DNA from: Cheiracanthium punctorium
Lineage: Eukaryota; Arthropoda; Arachnida; Araneae; Cheiracanthiidae
Length of the DNA stretch: 64,000 bases
Direction of reading: 5' to 3'
NCBI GenBank assembly: GCA_038373885.1
Contig: JAWZYV010013563.1
Coordinates: 603,001-667,000 of the forward strand
The notes beneath the pieces were generated by a model that ran no database searches, had not been told where the DNA came from, and saw nothing but the letters and a program-made list of their open reading frames with translations. Shown here one piece after another: positions 36,210 through 47,460 of this stretch. Position 1 is the stretch's first letter, and each line of letters opens with the position of its first letter. The position numbers and the translations under genes are program-made.

Positions 36210-37383
36210 GCTACCAATATAAACATTTCATCATTTTGAATTAGCTTATATTTGAGATGCAACTTATACAGAAAAAGGAAATTTTTTTTTTATTGGAACA
36301 GAAATAAATGCAATAAGCTTATTGGTTTTAGAATCCCAGAAAAAAATAGTGCACTAATAAAACCCGATGTAGCCTCATTCAAGACAAAATAAAATGCACA
36401 GTGCAATGCATTGAAGTTGAATCGATCATTCCGTATTTTTAAAGTTTTTTAAACACCGATGGTTAATAAATCTATTAAAACCGCCAAACACACTAATAAC
36501 ATGGATTGTTGAGCAATTGTTTCAGCTTGATATCGTGATTACACTTCGAGAAATGAAATTTTTATTTTGTTGATAATGATATAAAACTATATTATAAAAA
36601 TGTCTCTGAATGTGCTTAGAAAAATCATGATTAACGTGGTTTCTGAAATTACCAATGCAATTATCATCAAGCTTTTGATTGATTTTAAAAAGTTTACTTG
36701 TTTCTTAAAGTATAAGCATAATTTAAATACTGCTTTCTTAAACACCGCACTGTCAGAACATTTGCAATTATTGTGATTAAAGTTATAGGATTTCATCATT
36801 ATAATTGTTTTTTCAAACGTATCTGGAGGTAAAAAAAATATTTTAAAATTAATTTAGTCAGACATGTAGTCTATGAAAAATAAATGAATAATAAAACTAG
36901 GGGTGACGAATATTTATCTATAAAGGATGTTTTTTTTAATTGTTTTAAATTTATTTTAATAATCTGCTGTAGGGATTTGTCTTGCAGTTCACATGCTCCT
37001 GCAGTTGTCTATGAAAGCACCCATGTTCATTTTCAATCAAATATTAAAATTTAATTTATCTGCTCTTTCTAATGACAAATAATTAACCAATTAAGAATTG
37101 ATGAATTGTTAATTACTGCGTTATTTGATTTTAGATGAAAACGTGAAAAGTAGTTGGAATCGATTGCTGAAAGCGTATAATTTTTTTTTTAGTTTAATAT
37201 CATGTGTTTCCGATTAAAAAAAAGTATTTCCCCTCATTTAAAAAAATAAATGACTTAGAAGTGGTTCAATACTAAAATGTAGTATCTTCCTGGGGCAGGA
37301 CACTTGACTTGTCCCCCCACTCCCTACAAAAAATCATATGGGCGCAACATCCCTCTTGACAAGCTTAAGTTAATATTAATAAA
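36210..37383. other. AT-rich non-coding DNA, nothing recognised
   Basis: No coding or repeat signal that I can support. Confidence 0.5.
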
Positions 37384-37387
37384 TATA

Positions 37388-38040
37388 CAGGGTGTCCGAA
37401 AAGAACTTGACACATTTAAAAAAAGTCATAGAAAAGAAACAAATTGTCGTATGAATATGCGGTTTGCACAACAATACTTCGCAGGTTCACGAAATTTTTT
37501 TGACACAGTAAAAAAAATTACTTCCAAATTGTGTTCATAGATGGCGCTTACCGTCACAGCAAGCTTCCCGAATGTCTTGTAAAGTCTCATCCGATCTTCG
37601 TAGCCGGCCACTTGTTTCCCTGTCTAAAACGCTTCCAGTTTCTAAAAACTTTTCATGCCAGGCTAAAATGCTGTTTCGACGCGGAAAGTTTTTCTTAAAC
37701 ATGTTACGAAACTGTCTCTGAAATATTGTTATGAATATTGATTCGAAATACCAACCTACGCAATGCGCTTTCTCTGTTGCAGTCGCCTTAGCTAGAATGA
37801 ATATTCCCGCACCGTCAGTGCTATTTGAAACTCACGAAAAATCTCTATTGGCTCTCATTGCTGAAAACTGCAGATGCAGCGCCATCTATGAACACATTTT
37901 GGGAAGTAATTTTTTTTTTAAAATGGAAAAATAAATTCTTGATTCTAAGAAGCATTATTGTGCGAATCGCATATTCATACAACAATTTGTTGCTTTTCTG
38001 TGAATTTTTGAATTGTGTAAAGAACTTTTCGGACTCCCTG
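37388..38040 (-). mobile_element. Mariner-like miniature keeping the transposase DNA-binding part
   Basis: 653 bp. The ends CAGGGTGTCCGAAAAG and, inverted, CAGGGAGTCCGAAAAG open inverted repeats of about 170 bp; both arms reach AAATTGTYGTATGAATATGCG and TGTTCATAGATGGCGCT. Exact TA target duplications are at 37386-37387 and 38041-38042. The arms are well matched, suggesting fairly recent spread. Between them lies an N-terminal transposase relic on the reverse strand; the whole catalytic domain is deleted. Confidence 0.8.
37545..37785 (-). pseudogene. Mariner-like transposase N-terminal HTH relic
   Basis: The reverse strand reads ATATEKAHCVGWYFESIF, then IFQRQFRNMFKKNFPRRNS, then ILAWHEKFLETGSVLDRE and SGRLRRSDETLQDIREAC. 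This is the N-terminal helix-turn-helix region and the GRxR-type linker of a mariner-like family, about 75 codons. A stop follows soon after (DGKRHL-stop) and the sequence then enters the terminal repeat. No initiating Met is preserved. The 31.3-kb fragment could come from the same broad family, but the two do not overlap, so this cannot be tested here. Confidence 0.7.
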
Positions 38041-38042
38041 TA

Positions 38043-39597
38043 TATATATCTATAATAGTACAGTATTATGAAAAATGATATTAACAATGGGAGACAGAGA
38101 GTAGGTCATTTATTTTCAAAAACACATTTAGCGTATTTCAGTGCAAATAACTGGGAAATAGATGTCCAAAAAATCACGAAAAGATGTCTTCGCCACAGAA
38201 AAAAAAGAGGGTGGACAGGAGGGAGTTAATCAGTTTCTTTACAAAAAAGAAATGTTTTGTGCTTTTTTGCGTATTTTGAAAAGCAATATCAGCCTGGATC
38301 CATTTACAAGTTGTTCGATCCAGATTCCTAATCACTGGCATTCGGACAGCCGCATCACTTAAGTTTATTATCGCAAGAATATTTGGCTTTCATAGTATTT
38401 TGTAACTCAGGTATTTTAAGGTGAAAAAGAATTAATAAGAAATGGCAAAATAAAAATATTTTTTATGCTTGTTAGACATTCCTTCTTCTCCTTTTTTAAT
38501 TTTTTTTTTCAAAAATGAACTTTTATTTGTTAAAGGTATAAAGTAAACTATCAAATGCTTTTATTCAATTGAGTTATAATACAGAAAACAGTTTCCATTT
38601 AAATATTTTATGTTCAATGAACACGTTACAAATATTATGAAGACTTTGTCAGGAAAAGTAAAATTTAACGATAGTGGAAAGTACGAATATTTCTAATGTA
38701 ATTTATAATATTTTATTTAAAAAATATTGCAGCTTGTAGAGTTTGGCAGTCAGAAAGTACGTAATTCTAACAGATAACTTTTAATATTACTACATGTTAA
38801 TTGATCAAAATGTTAATCAAAATATTAATGTTATGCTGTGTCTTATTTAATGACATTATTTTAACTGCATGCAAAATAGAGATAATTTATTGTATCGAAT
38901 TTTATTAGTAATTTATCTGATCACCAGCATAAGTAACTAAATTTCCTGAACAATTAAATAATCTTTCCTAATTTACTATGTTATATTACGAATGTATTAC
39001 GTGCAGGTAATTTAGCATATTACCCTTAAAAAACTATTTAAATCAATATATAATTTAGTAGGAGCCCCTTTAAAATATTAATGTAAAGAAAAAACTTCTA
39101 ATCTAAGTAAGAACGTTTTTAAGATTTCCACCTGCTATCTGAAAACTACGTAACAAGAAAAACTTAATTTATTGACATATTAGCTTGAATACATACGTTT
39201 TTAAATTTAGTTAAAAATTATCTAAATATTATAAAGAATTAAAATTTATCCTTAAAGTATCAAAAATTTTATTTCCATTAAAAAACGCAATCTCTCATAT
39301 TACTATTTTTTGTGTGATGTTGAAAATGATTGAAATTTATGCTTTTTTTTCTTTCTCTTGAAATTCTCATAAATTATCTTCTATAAAAAACGTACTTTTC
39401 CCTTAAATATTTCTTAGCATTTTAATAATTATTATCAAAATACGAAAGCTTCTTTTATTATGCTGCTCTAGTTAAAACATTTATGAATAAATTTTTGCGA
39501 AAAAAATGTGTGAGTAAGAAATAAAACTTCGATACATTAAGATGTTATTACTTTCGTGAGGAAAGCATTAAAAAATACACTTAGATAGACAGATCAG
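38043..39597. other. AT-rich non-coding DNA, nothing recognised
   Basis: No credible gene; the 66-codon frame near 38.2 kb is not recognisable. Confidence 0.5.
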
Positions 39598-39785
39598 TAA
39601 ATATGGCGGATAGAAAATGAGGTCGAACGTCATTGTCGGAACGCGCCAATCAGGAGCCGGAGTTAGGTTACCATAGCAACCGAGCACTGCTGTTGCCAAA
39701 TTTAATCACATATTCTTGGAGCTATAAACATTGACGGATACGCATATTTAGATAAATGCACTTAAATATGATCCGCCATAATAAA
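39598..39785. promoter_or_regulatory. Promoter-like cluster: CCAAT box and RFX X-box
   Basis: Within 190 bp of AT-rich DNA there is a GC/CpG-richer core. It has CCAAT in the context GCGCCAATCAGG (39646-39650), then GTTACCATAGCAAC (39667-39680), a perfect match to the RFX X-box consensus GTNRCC(N0-3)RGYAAC. ATGGCGGAT is at 39603-39611 and its inverse ATCCGCCAT at 39770-39778. X-boxes of this form drive ciliary genes in animals, and NF-Y/CCAAT plus an ATGGCGG (YY1-like) motif is common in TATA-less promoters. No attached exon is visible on either strand, so this could be a distal element, a promoter with a short non-coding first exon, or a repeat fragment. Confidence 0.35.
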
Positions 39786-42700
39786 ATACCTGAAATGCTT
39801 CTCTTTGATATTGTAGATCGTGTTTTCTTTTCAAATTAATTGGATGATGCAGAAATTTAGAAAGGAAAGAATGTTATTAAATTTTCATGAATGCTAATGA
39901 GTTTTTATTGTCATGTTTATAAATTTAGTACTGTTTTAGAATGAAAATACATTATAATTATTATTAAATCAAATAATTTTATCATGTCGCATTTAAGAGC
40001 AAAAGAAAGATTTTCTAAGAAATATAACATTTCTCATGATATTGTGCTTTACGTCGAAAACATCCAAGTTTGATACAACTTTAAGAGGGGGGAAATATTA
40101 TTTAAAATTGCAAAAAGCTTTTTAATAGAAGCATTTAAAAAAGATTTTTTGATTTGTAAAACAAAATTAATCTATTGTGCATATTTTTTTGTATATTAGA
40201 AACTATGCTTGGCCAAAACACTAATAGTATGATATTTAAATTAAAAATTATTCACCTCTCAATTAATTTTTGGTAAATGTTAGAGATAGTTGAAAAAATT
40301 AAGCTATGCAAAGTAAAAGCATTTGATCTGAATATTCTTTCAATAATCTATTTAATATATTAACAAATATTTAATTGATTAATTTAATTAATCAATTTAA
40401 ATTTAATTTAAGAATTTATTTGTGTTAAGAAGTTAATTTATGGAAGTACTTTTGCACGTCTATAAAAGAGATCTTGGTGTTTAGATAATTACAAGTTGAA
40501 CAAACATTAGCATATTTCTGAGAGAAAACAAAATTATTGAATAAATTCTAAAAATAATAGAAAAACTATCGTCTAATTTATGCTATAATAATATTAATTT
40601 TTTTTCCTCGGCTCAAACATATTCTAAAAAATAATTCTCGATAAGAAAAGAATAAAAGTTATTCATATTTAGTTTGGTTAGGGAAAAATAATAATTTTAA
40701 TCTAGAGTAGCTTAATACTTTGCATAAATATAATCATTTAAGATCGCTTGTCATTCAGATGGCCTATTTAAGAGAAACGTTTAGAATGCAAATTTAACTT
40801 ATTTTGTAATTTTCTCAGCAATTACAAATATGACAAGTAATTGTGTAAAATTCTTTGCCCAAATAAAAATAATGAAAATAAATTGCAAAAATTCTAACAT
40901 AAAAATGAAAATTATAAGGAATAGTGGTTTTCTAATTTGCATGTTATTAAAGAAAATCATTATTACAATATATACATAAAAATATCACTATTAAAAGGCA
41001 AGAGAAACATGTATATATATTAAAAAAGAATTATATTCAGTAACATCAATTTATTTTGATTTATAAAATAATAGCTGCGTAAAGAAACTATCATACTATC
41101 TTGAATGCAATTTGCAAATGGCTTTTTAAAAAGCTTTTACGAGAAAGGTCTTGAAATATTCATTATGTTAGTACCTCAGAACTTGTATATATAATTTTAT
41201 ACATCACATGCGTCAATTTTATCGAAAAATAAATAAATAAGTAAATAAATATGTTTTCGCAATTTAATAGCAAAAGGCTTTTAATTGAATTACAATCAGT
41301 TACAAAGTATAATAAATTCAAAATATAATAAATAATAAAATGTAACTTTTTTAAAACTACCTAAATACAAATCGTTTCTTTAATGTTTGTAAACAGTTGT
41401 ATATTATTTGCTAAAATATAATGTATTTTACTGCATGCTATTTCGGAATTAGTTTATTTCGCCGTAAGTAACTGTTTGCCAAGATAAATTATTCATGCAG
41501 AAAATGCAATACCCCATTCAGTCGATGCAGCTTGAAAATAAATAATGTCAAATAAAATACTCAAGCTGAGAAAGCTTATAATACGTATGTTGAAAATAGA
41601 AATTCCCTGATTATTACTACAAAAGTAATTTCTCACAGCAAATAATGGAAATACATTTAATATGTATTCGCAAAAGAATTATTCGATATTTTTAGGATAG
41701 TCCTTACTGTTATAAACACTGTTTTCTTTTATTCCCATAGAGTGTATTTATATTTAATTTTTACACAATCTTGCCATCCGAAAAAATTCCTATAGGATTA
41801 TTTTTGGAAAGTTTCTGCTGAGGCATTTTCGGAAGAGGAGTTAGAAATGTCGTTTGATTTTCTCGCGTAGATTCAAACTGATATATGGAGAACTAATACA
41901 ATTTTGGAGAATCTCGTGGATCTAGCATTTCGTGCTTGCTTCCGAAAAATGGGTAATATGATGAATGATCTGTTTTCCTTTATTCATATGCTGATATTAT
42001 AGATAAGCATAAACGTATGCGTATCGCTAAATAAGTGTGTTTGGTGCAAATTGTGAATTTTTGAACTGCAGTAGTGTAGTGAAGGTTTAATGAATATTTA
42101 TATTCATTACTGGCATACGTAATATGAAGCAAGTTTACAATCGAAAAAAAAAGAAAATCTAATCGCTCTCTAATCCCATTCAAGCAAACCACACTTTTTT
42201 TAAATCATAGCTTATTCTTTTTTAATGATTTTTAGGTTTGATACCCTCGGAACTTAATATTCTTTAGAAAACAGCAAATAATAATTAAATTTTATGGTTT
42301 GCGTAAAGTGCATTAGAAGGAGAGCGAATTTCTGTTTTGTTAGCTCAGTATCTTGCTTCAAATTATCTATGTCAGCGTCCTGTATTTATAACTTATTAAT
42401 TTTGATTTTTCATGTAAAAAAATCATGCCCTGTCACATGAATTTGCTGGAAGAATTGTTTTTTAAATTTAATTAATTTCCTTTTCATAAAATTTTGAGAA
42501 CCGTTTGTCTGTTTTAGAACACCCTGTACATTCACTTGGCTACAGAAACACATCGTAAGAATTAACAATTTTTTTTAACACACACAAAAAATAACGAAAA
42601 AAAAATATGCGTTGTTAAGCCTCATAAAGATCTGATTTGTTGTTCATTATAACACGTTAAGATTTTTATTTGCGCTTGCGCAAAAGAAGAAATGTTGATT

Positions 42701-42790
42701 TTAGATTTTGTAAGGAGGGGGGGGAGGCATACATTTTTGGCCACTTAAAGTGAATTAGGATTGTGTGATTGGGAAGACATTTAAGTTGTT
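39786..42790. other. AT-rich non-coding DNA; possible solo transposon end
   Basis: No gene. At 42515-42535 the text GTTTTAGAACACCCTGTA resembles the inverted terminus of a mariner-like element (TACAGGGTGTTC), but no partner end was found. A run of 8 G lies at 42717-42724. Confidence 0.4.
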
Positions 42791-42794
42791 GCAT

Positions 42795-43030
42795 CAATAG
42801 GTATATCGTTTGCTTTGTAACCAAGTTTGGACAATCTGCAGTCTACCGAATGAGGTGTCCGACTGGTTATCGGAGAACTGGATGCGAATAATTACTAAAA
42901 AACCACCGGTGTACACAGAGTGTACGTGAACACTCAGTATGTCGGGCCGAAAACCCTCTCAGCGATCGTCAGAAATTCCTGAGACGAGCTCGCATTTAAA
43001 TGATTTTTTTTTCTTTCTGATGCATATCTA
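42795..43030. mobile_element. Candidate SINE or SINE fragment
   Basis: A GC-richer block in AT-rich DNA. GTCCGACTGGTTATCGG resembles the A box of leucine/serine tRNAs (TGGCCGAGTGGTTA), and GGATGCGAAT a few bases later resembles a B box, but the two are too close for an intact tRNA. Downstream, GTCGGGCCGAAAACCCTC and CTCAGCGATCGTCAGAAATT can form hairpins, and part of this stretch resembles the inverse of 5810-5850. No poly(A) tail is evident. It could equally be part of another repeat. Confidence 0.3.
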
Positions 43031-43465
43031 AACAGTGGATGGACTATCTGGAAAGAACACAAAAAGCCCTATAGGATAATCACCAAATAATCCCGTTTGA
43101 TGTGAGGTGCTTTCTTGTGGCTAATAAAGTAATAAAAGTGGTAGTAACTACTGATGATTCATTTCCACATAATGTTACAATCTCTAATTTGTAAAAGTTT
43201 TTAAATAGTTACTAGCACGCTGGATACTTTTTCATACGATGAAAAAACTGTAGGAACGTCCTTTGGAAATAACGGGGAAAACTCCATACAGAAAATAAAC
43301 ATTCCTATCTGAAAACTTTACTGTTTACTTTAATCCATTTGTCGACTAATATTGCCCCCGTGATTCACTTAAAAAACATTCAATTCACTTAAAAATGGAC
43401 CTACACTGTAAACAAAAATAAAATAAAGAAAAATCCAGAAATGTTCCTTGGAAATATTAGGCACC
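43031..43465. other. AT-rich non-coding DNA, nothing recognised
   Basis: No coding or structural signal except weak echoes of the following fold-back near 43250-43320. Confidence 0.4.
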
Positions 43466-43482
43466 TGAGGTAGGTGACCTAG

Positions 43483-43605
43483 AATTCCGACGAAGGTTAC
43501 ATGAAAATACCAGGAACTTTACTGAACAATACAATTCAGTGGAACTTTCCTAAGTTGTTCAATGAAGTTTCTGGCATTTCCATGTAACGTTGTAATTTTA
43601 GAGTT
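43483..43605. repeat. Fold-back repeat
   Basis: GTTACATGAAAATACCAGGA and the following ACTTTACTGAACAA pair with an inverse copy (GTTACATGGAAATGCCAGAA, ACTTCATTGAACAA) centred near 43541. Pairing continues outward more weakly (CTAGAATTCC against CTCTAAAATT). Arms are about 35-55 bp. It is probably a small MITE or its remnant. Confidence 0.55.
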
Positions 43606-44750
43606 ACTTGAAATAAATTAACAGTAGATAGAGAGCAGGCTATTTTGAATACAGTGCGAAGAGAAGATTCAAGTTCAGCAAATAAATTCTAAGAAAATAA
43701 TGTGAACATATTAAAAATGTATTCCAAGGTAAATAAAAACTACCTACTTCAAAGGTTATTTAACAGCGAACAGTTTTTAGCTCATTGAAGCGATTTTAAA
43801 TCATCTCATGCAATGAGAAGCGTATAACTGCTGTAATAAATCTTCTGCAGCAACTCCATGGTCTTGCATCTCCATTTTGGAATATAAGCACCGATTCATT
43901 TATAAATGCCAGGCATTTAGAAAATCACTCCCCAAAATAAGTTTAATTTAGGATTCTGAACAGAATCGCCTTGATCCATAAATCTTTTGAAGCTACAGAT
44001 GAATTTTCGAAATCATTTATTTTAAGTAAACAGAAAGTTCTATCTCTATTTTGCAATAAGCATTTGTGAGTGAGTGCTACATCGCAAATTCATTAGATCA
44101 AATATATGTCTTTTTCACTTGTATTTTCGAAATTCAGAGAAAGAAAAAAAACTTGAGGCCAGTTAAAAAGTGTAATAATGCAGTTTTCATCTTTCAAGAT
44201 AGTGCTATTTTCAATAAAGCTTTATTAGCATTGTAAGTATGAATAAAATTAATTATTGAGAGATGTCTTTTACACGAAGAGTAAAGTTTTAACTAAATAA
44301 TGATTAAATTATCCTATATAAATAGCTTAAGCTTGCAATTTTGTATCATTATTGGCGTTTCGATATCTTATGATACTTTCTGGTTACTGAAAATTGGCTC
44401 TCAGTTCTCCGAAGTCAACGTAAATAGAGTGTAATTATTAGCCTGTAATATAGTACCATTATTATCTTGTAAATTATACTAAATGAAATTGAATTGAAGA
44501 TCTTTCTATAACGTTAATAATTACTCGCCGCTAGATACAAACGGTATTTCCAGTTTAAAACCGAAATCTGACATATTGAGTATATATTGCTTTTATAATG
44601 ACATTATCGTGTATGAATGCATATCAAGACGAAATTCTGGCTAAATATTGATTGCACAAATTCAGTCAATATTGGTGACACATGACAAATACTGTTATTA
44701 TTATACCAATATTTATACATATGTTAGTAATATTAACAATTTATAGCCAC
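43606..44750. other. AT-rich non-coding DNA, nothing recognised
   Basis: No gene, RNA or repeat signal that I can support. Confidence 0.5.
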
Positions 44751-44752
44751 TA

Positions 44753-44861
44753 CCCTAGTAGCACAATTAGTCCAAAAGACGTTTAAAACACGTTTTTTAA
44801 CGTCAAAAAACGTATTTCCAACGTAATTTGAACGTTTTTTGAACTAGTTGTGCTACTAGGG
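44753..44861. mobile_element. Tiny palindromic MITE, 109 bp, TA-flanked
   Basis: The ends CCCTAGTAGCACAA and TTGTGCTACTAGGG are a perfect 14-bp inverted pair, and the arms continue with imperfect pairing of ACGTTTTTTGA-type words to the centre. TA lies on both sides (44751-44752, 44862-44863). Several AACGT words repeat inside. The transcript would fold into one long hairpin. Confidence 0.75.
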
Positions 44862-44863
44862 TA

Positions 44864-45980
44864 GTCTATAACAGTCCACATTCTGACAATAAAACTGATT
44901 CAAAATTGCATTTGTATTAGAAGTAGTTTTAATTATTTCATACGAAAGTATTAGCCTTCCTTGTCATTTTTAGTACGACATGGAAAAGATTTTAATTGTA
45001 TCGTCCAAACAAATGCCTGCTCTTATTAAAATTACAGTATAATTAGGGATCTACTCTTACTGAATAGTTGCCTTTTAGATTAATTCAAATCAGTGTTCTC
45101 AACTAATGAGCGGAAAAAGATTTTTAAAGACATATTGTTATGGATTTATGGAATAACCTACTTCTAAAAGCTTTTAATTAAGTCTAAAAATGAGTAATCT
45201 GACCTTTAATTAGTTAAAATTTGCATTTATTTGTAAACTAATTTATTAAACAAAGTTCTATTTACTCTAATCTATTACTTCTACCATTCAGTCGTCATTG
45301 AATTGCATACGATGGAAATGCCATTTTGAAAACTTGGCATGATATAGACCATTACGAGGTCAAAATTATTATTATTATTTTATTATTATTTTTCTTTCCC
45401 GCATGCGAGAATTATCTGAAACTTTCTGGAAAAGTAAAATAACAGGCAGTGTAATATTCTAACGTGGATGACAAAAGTCTATAGTATAAGTAGATCTCGC
45501 AGTCTGAGTCAAATGGAATGATCAGCTCTGACTAGTTTGGCTCACCTGGCCTACTGTGAAACCGTATAAATATTGCTTGTGTATTGGAACTGGGCAATTG
45601 GCTAAAAAAGTGATTTTACTGATATGCGAGTTTAAGTGTTTTAGAAAGATTCTATTTGTGAATGTTTGGTTTATTGTTCTATTAATTAAAAAATCGCTTA
45701 CCACCCGTTTACTATTATATACTCTGCCTAAGCAATTAAAAAAATTAACAACAACAAAAAAGTTTTACCTTCATGTGATTTTTAAAGTTTATGATAGATT
45801 TCAATGGCCCGCTTATTATCGAAGTTTTTGGCTAAGTCGAAGTAAGCGGCTTGCGCCATAACTTTTTCATTTCTATCCCCTGACAGAATTTGGAAAAATT
45901 ATCCATTAATGCACAGCTGGTATGCAGAAATACGGACTTATTGACGCAATTGGCGATTCAGTCGCCCGCTTTGTAGCTAG
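44864..45980. other. AT-rich non-coding DNA, nothing recognised
   Basis: A 101-codon forward frame at 45556-45861 has no recognisable motif and is rich in K, L, I and F, as expected by chance. A (TTA)n tract lies near 45368-45390. Confidence 0.45.
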
Positions 45981-45990
45981 TCGTTAAATC

Positions 45991-46083
45991 GAAGGATGGC
46001 AACGGCTGCACTTTTACAGCGTTGGACAGTACATCCAGTTGTTCTTATATATTGACGTGAAAGCGATTGCGCTTCAAAGGGCT
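45991..46083. mobile_element. piggyBac-like miniature element, right half only (copy E)
   Basis: The segment ATGGCAACGGCTGCACTTTT, followed by CAGCGTTGGACAGT, CATCCAGTTG, TATATTGACGTGAAA and GCGCTTCAAAGGG, matches the right half of copy A base for base except scattered changes. The flank reads CTAA instead of TTAA. The left half is not recognisable upstream, so it is a truncated or very worn copy. Confidence 0.6.
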
Positions 46084-46087
46084 AAAT

Positions 46088-47040
46088 AATGCTAGCGTAG
46101 TCCGTGCGTGACATTTATTTCCAGTCTGTTTTCGAGCATTGTTATACTAAATCAGAATTATGGGATTCAGGGATCTCTCCAGATTCCGTGTATATAAGCG
46201 CCTGGAATTCGTGTTTGTAATCACATAATTTAATTTCACTTTATGTGGTGATATAAGAGCACGGATCCCATTGTTTATTGATTTGTAGTTCAGAGTTTGA
46301 AATGCATTCATTTTGATCAATAGCAGAGTAATAATGCAAAGTGAAATTTGTATGTGGAGACGCGCTTAGGCAGGGTTTGATGTCTTTAATATATCGATAC
46401 GGCTCATAATAATATCTTTAAAATATATTACGTCAAAACGGTTAAAGATTCAAAAACATAAACTGGCTCGTGGTATTTCCTCTGTGTTTAATTTACCTGT
46501 TCATGTAAAAATTTAAAAGAATTATTTAATCTTCTGTTTACATAGTTACCTTTATAAAAGATGAACACATATAGGCAATTTTTTTATTTATAAATTTCGT
46601 AATTTGGTGAAAAGTAATTAACAAACGTACTAAAGAACATCTTAAAGCAAATGTGGTTTAATCCACAAACCGATTTCGGTAATTATGATTTGCTGTAAGT
46701 AATCATCAATTGGAGAATATATACTCACACTGATGATGGCAAGTCATTCTTATCGAAACCGGACTGTGGTTTTTGCTACCATTGGTGTTTTTTCGGCTGT
46801 GTTTCTTTCTAATGTTTATATTTACACAAAAATACGATTAAGTTCTGTGCTTGAGTTCTCTTACACGAAAACAAGATTAAGAACTTGAACAAAATCTTTT
46901 TTTTAATGTGCTTTATCTCTAAAAATACCGAAGAAACTGATTTTTTTCTTTAAGATTTATTTCGGTGGATGTTAACGATTTATCCACCACGCACTTTTAA
47001 ATATCTCACCAACCCTCAAAGACTTACGTGTATAAATTTT
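46088..47040. other. Non-coding DNA with a retroelement-like hairpin motif
   Basis: No gene. At 46730-46766 the text CTGATGATGGCAAGTC, then ATCGAAACCGG, resembles the GATGATGG...CGAAACCGG motif often seen near ends of arthropod retroelements; inverse-like words (AACCGATTTCGG) occur near 46667. No retroelement coding sequence is adjacent. Confidence 0.3.
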
Positions 47041-47460
47041 TCCCGCCCATTCTCATTTGTGCCTCTAAAAACATCTGTTCGTCAACGCCAACAACCAGCA
47101 ACGCATTGCACACAAATACCGCTTTAACTTTCGCATTAAAAGAGAAACGTCGTCTTTAAGCACTCTAAACGAACTAACATCTAGAAGATTTCGCGAACCT
47201 TTTAAAGAGAGGCTCGGCTCTCTTAATTTATCGCCCGCGAGGAAGGTGTTGGTGGAGACAGGTTTACAAATTACATTGTGTCTGATATGAAAGATTATAG
47301 GACGCGATCCACTTGTCAGTAGTAAACGAGGTAAGGCTGTAAATGGAAAGAAAGAATTAGTGTAACGGGGAGCGAGCGCACCCCCCCCCCCCCCCCCGAG
47401 TTTATAAATTCGCCTTGGACGCACGAAGTTAAGAGGAATAAAGCCGAAGTAAATTGTTTA
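47041..47460. other. GC/CpG-richer island, function unknown
   Basis: This 400-bp stretch is clearly less AT-rich than its surroundings, with several CG dinucleotides (TCGCCCGCGAGG, AACTTTCGC) and a run of 17 C (47381-47397). A 119-codon reverse frame spans it, but its product is of odd composition, begins with a poly-Gly run encoded by the C tract, and matches nothing I know. It could be a non-coding exon, a promoter or a repeat fragment. Confidence 0.3.

Noticed and set aside
45556..45861. 101-codon forward frame as a gene
   Set aside because: Composition dominated by K, L, I and F from AT-rich DNA, no motif, and no neighbouring exon-like sequence.
46735..46768. Possible hammerhead ribozyme core (CTGATGA ... 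GAAAC)
   Set aside because: The bases after CTGATGA (TGGC) do not pair with those before GAAA (TATC), so stem II cannot form, and no cleavage-site stem was found.
47065..47424. 119-codon reverse frame as a host protein
   Set aside because: It opens with a poly-Gly stretch produced by a C homopolymer, has no recognisable motif, and sits alone without splice or start context I can support.
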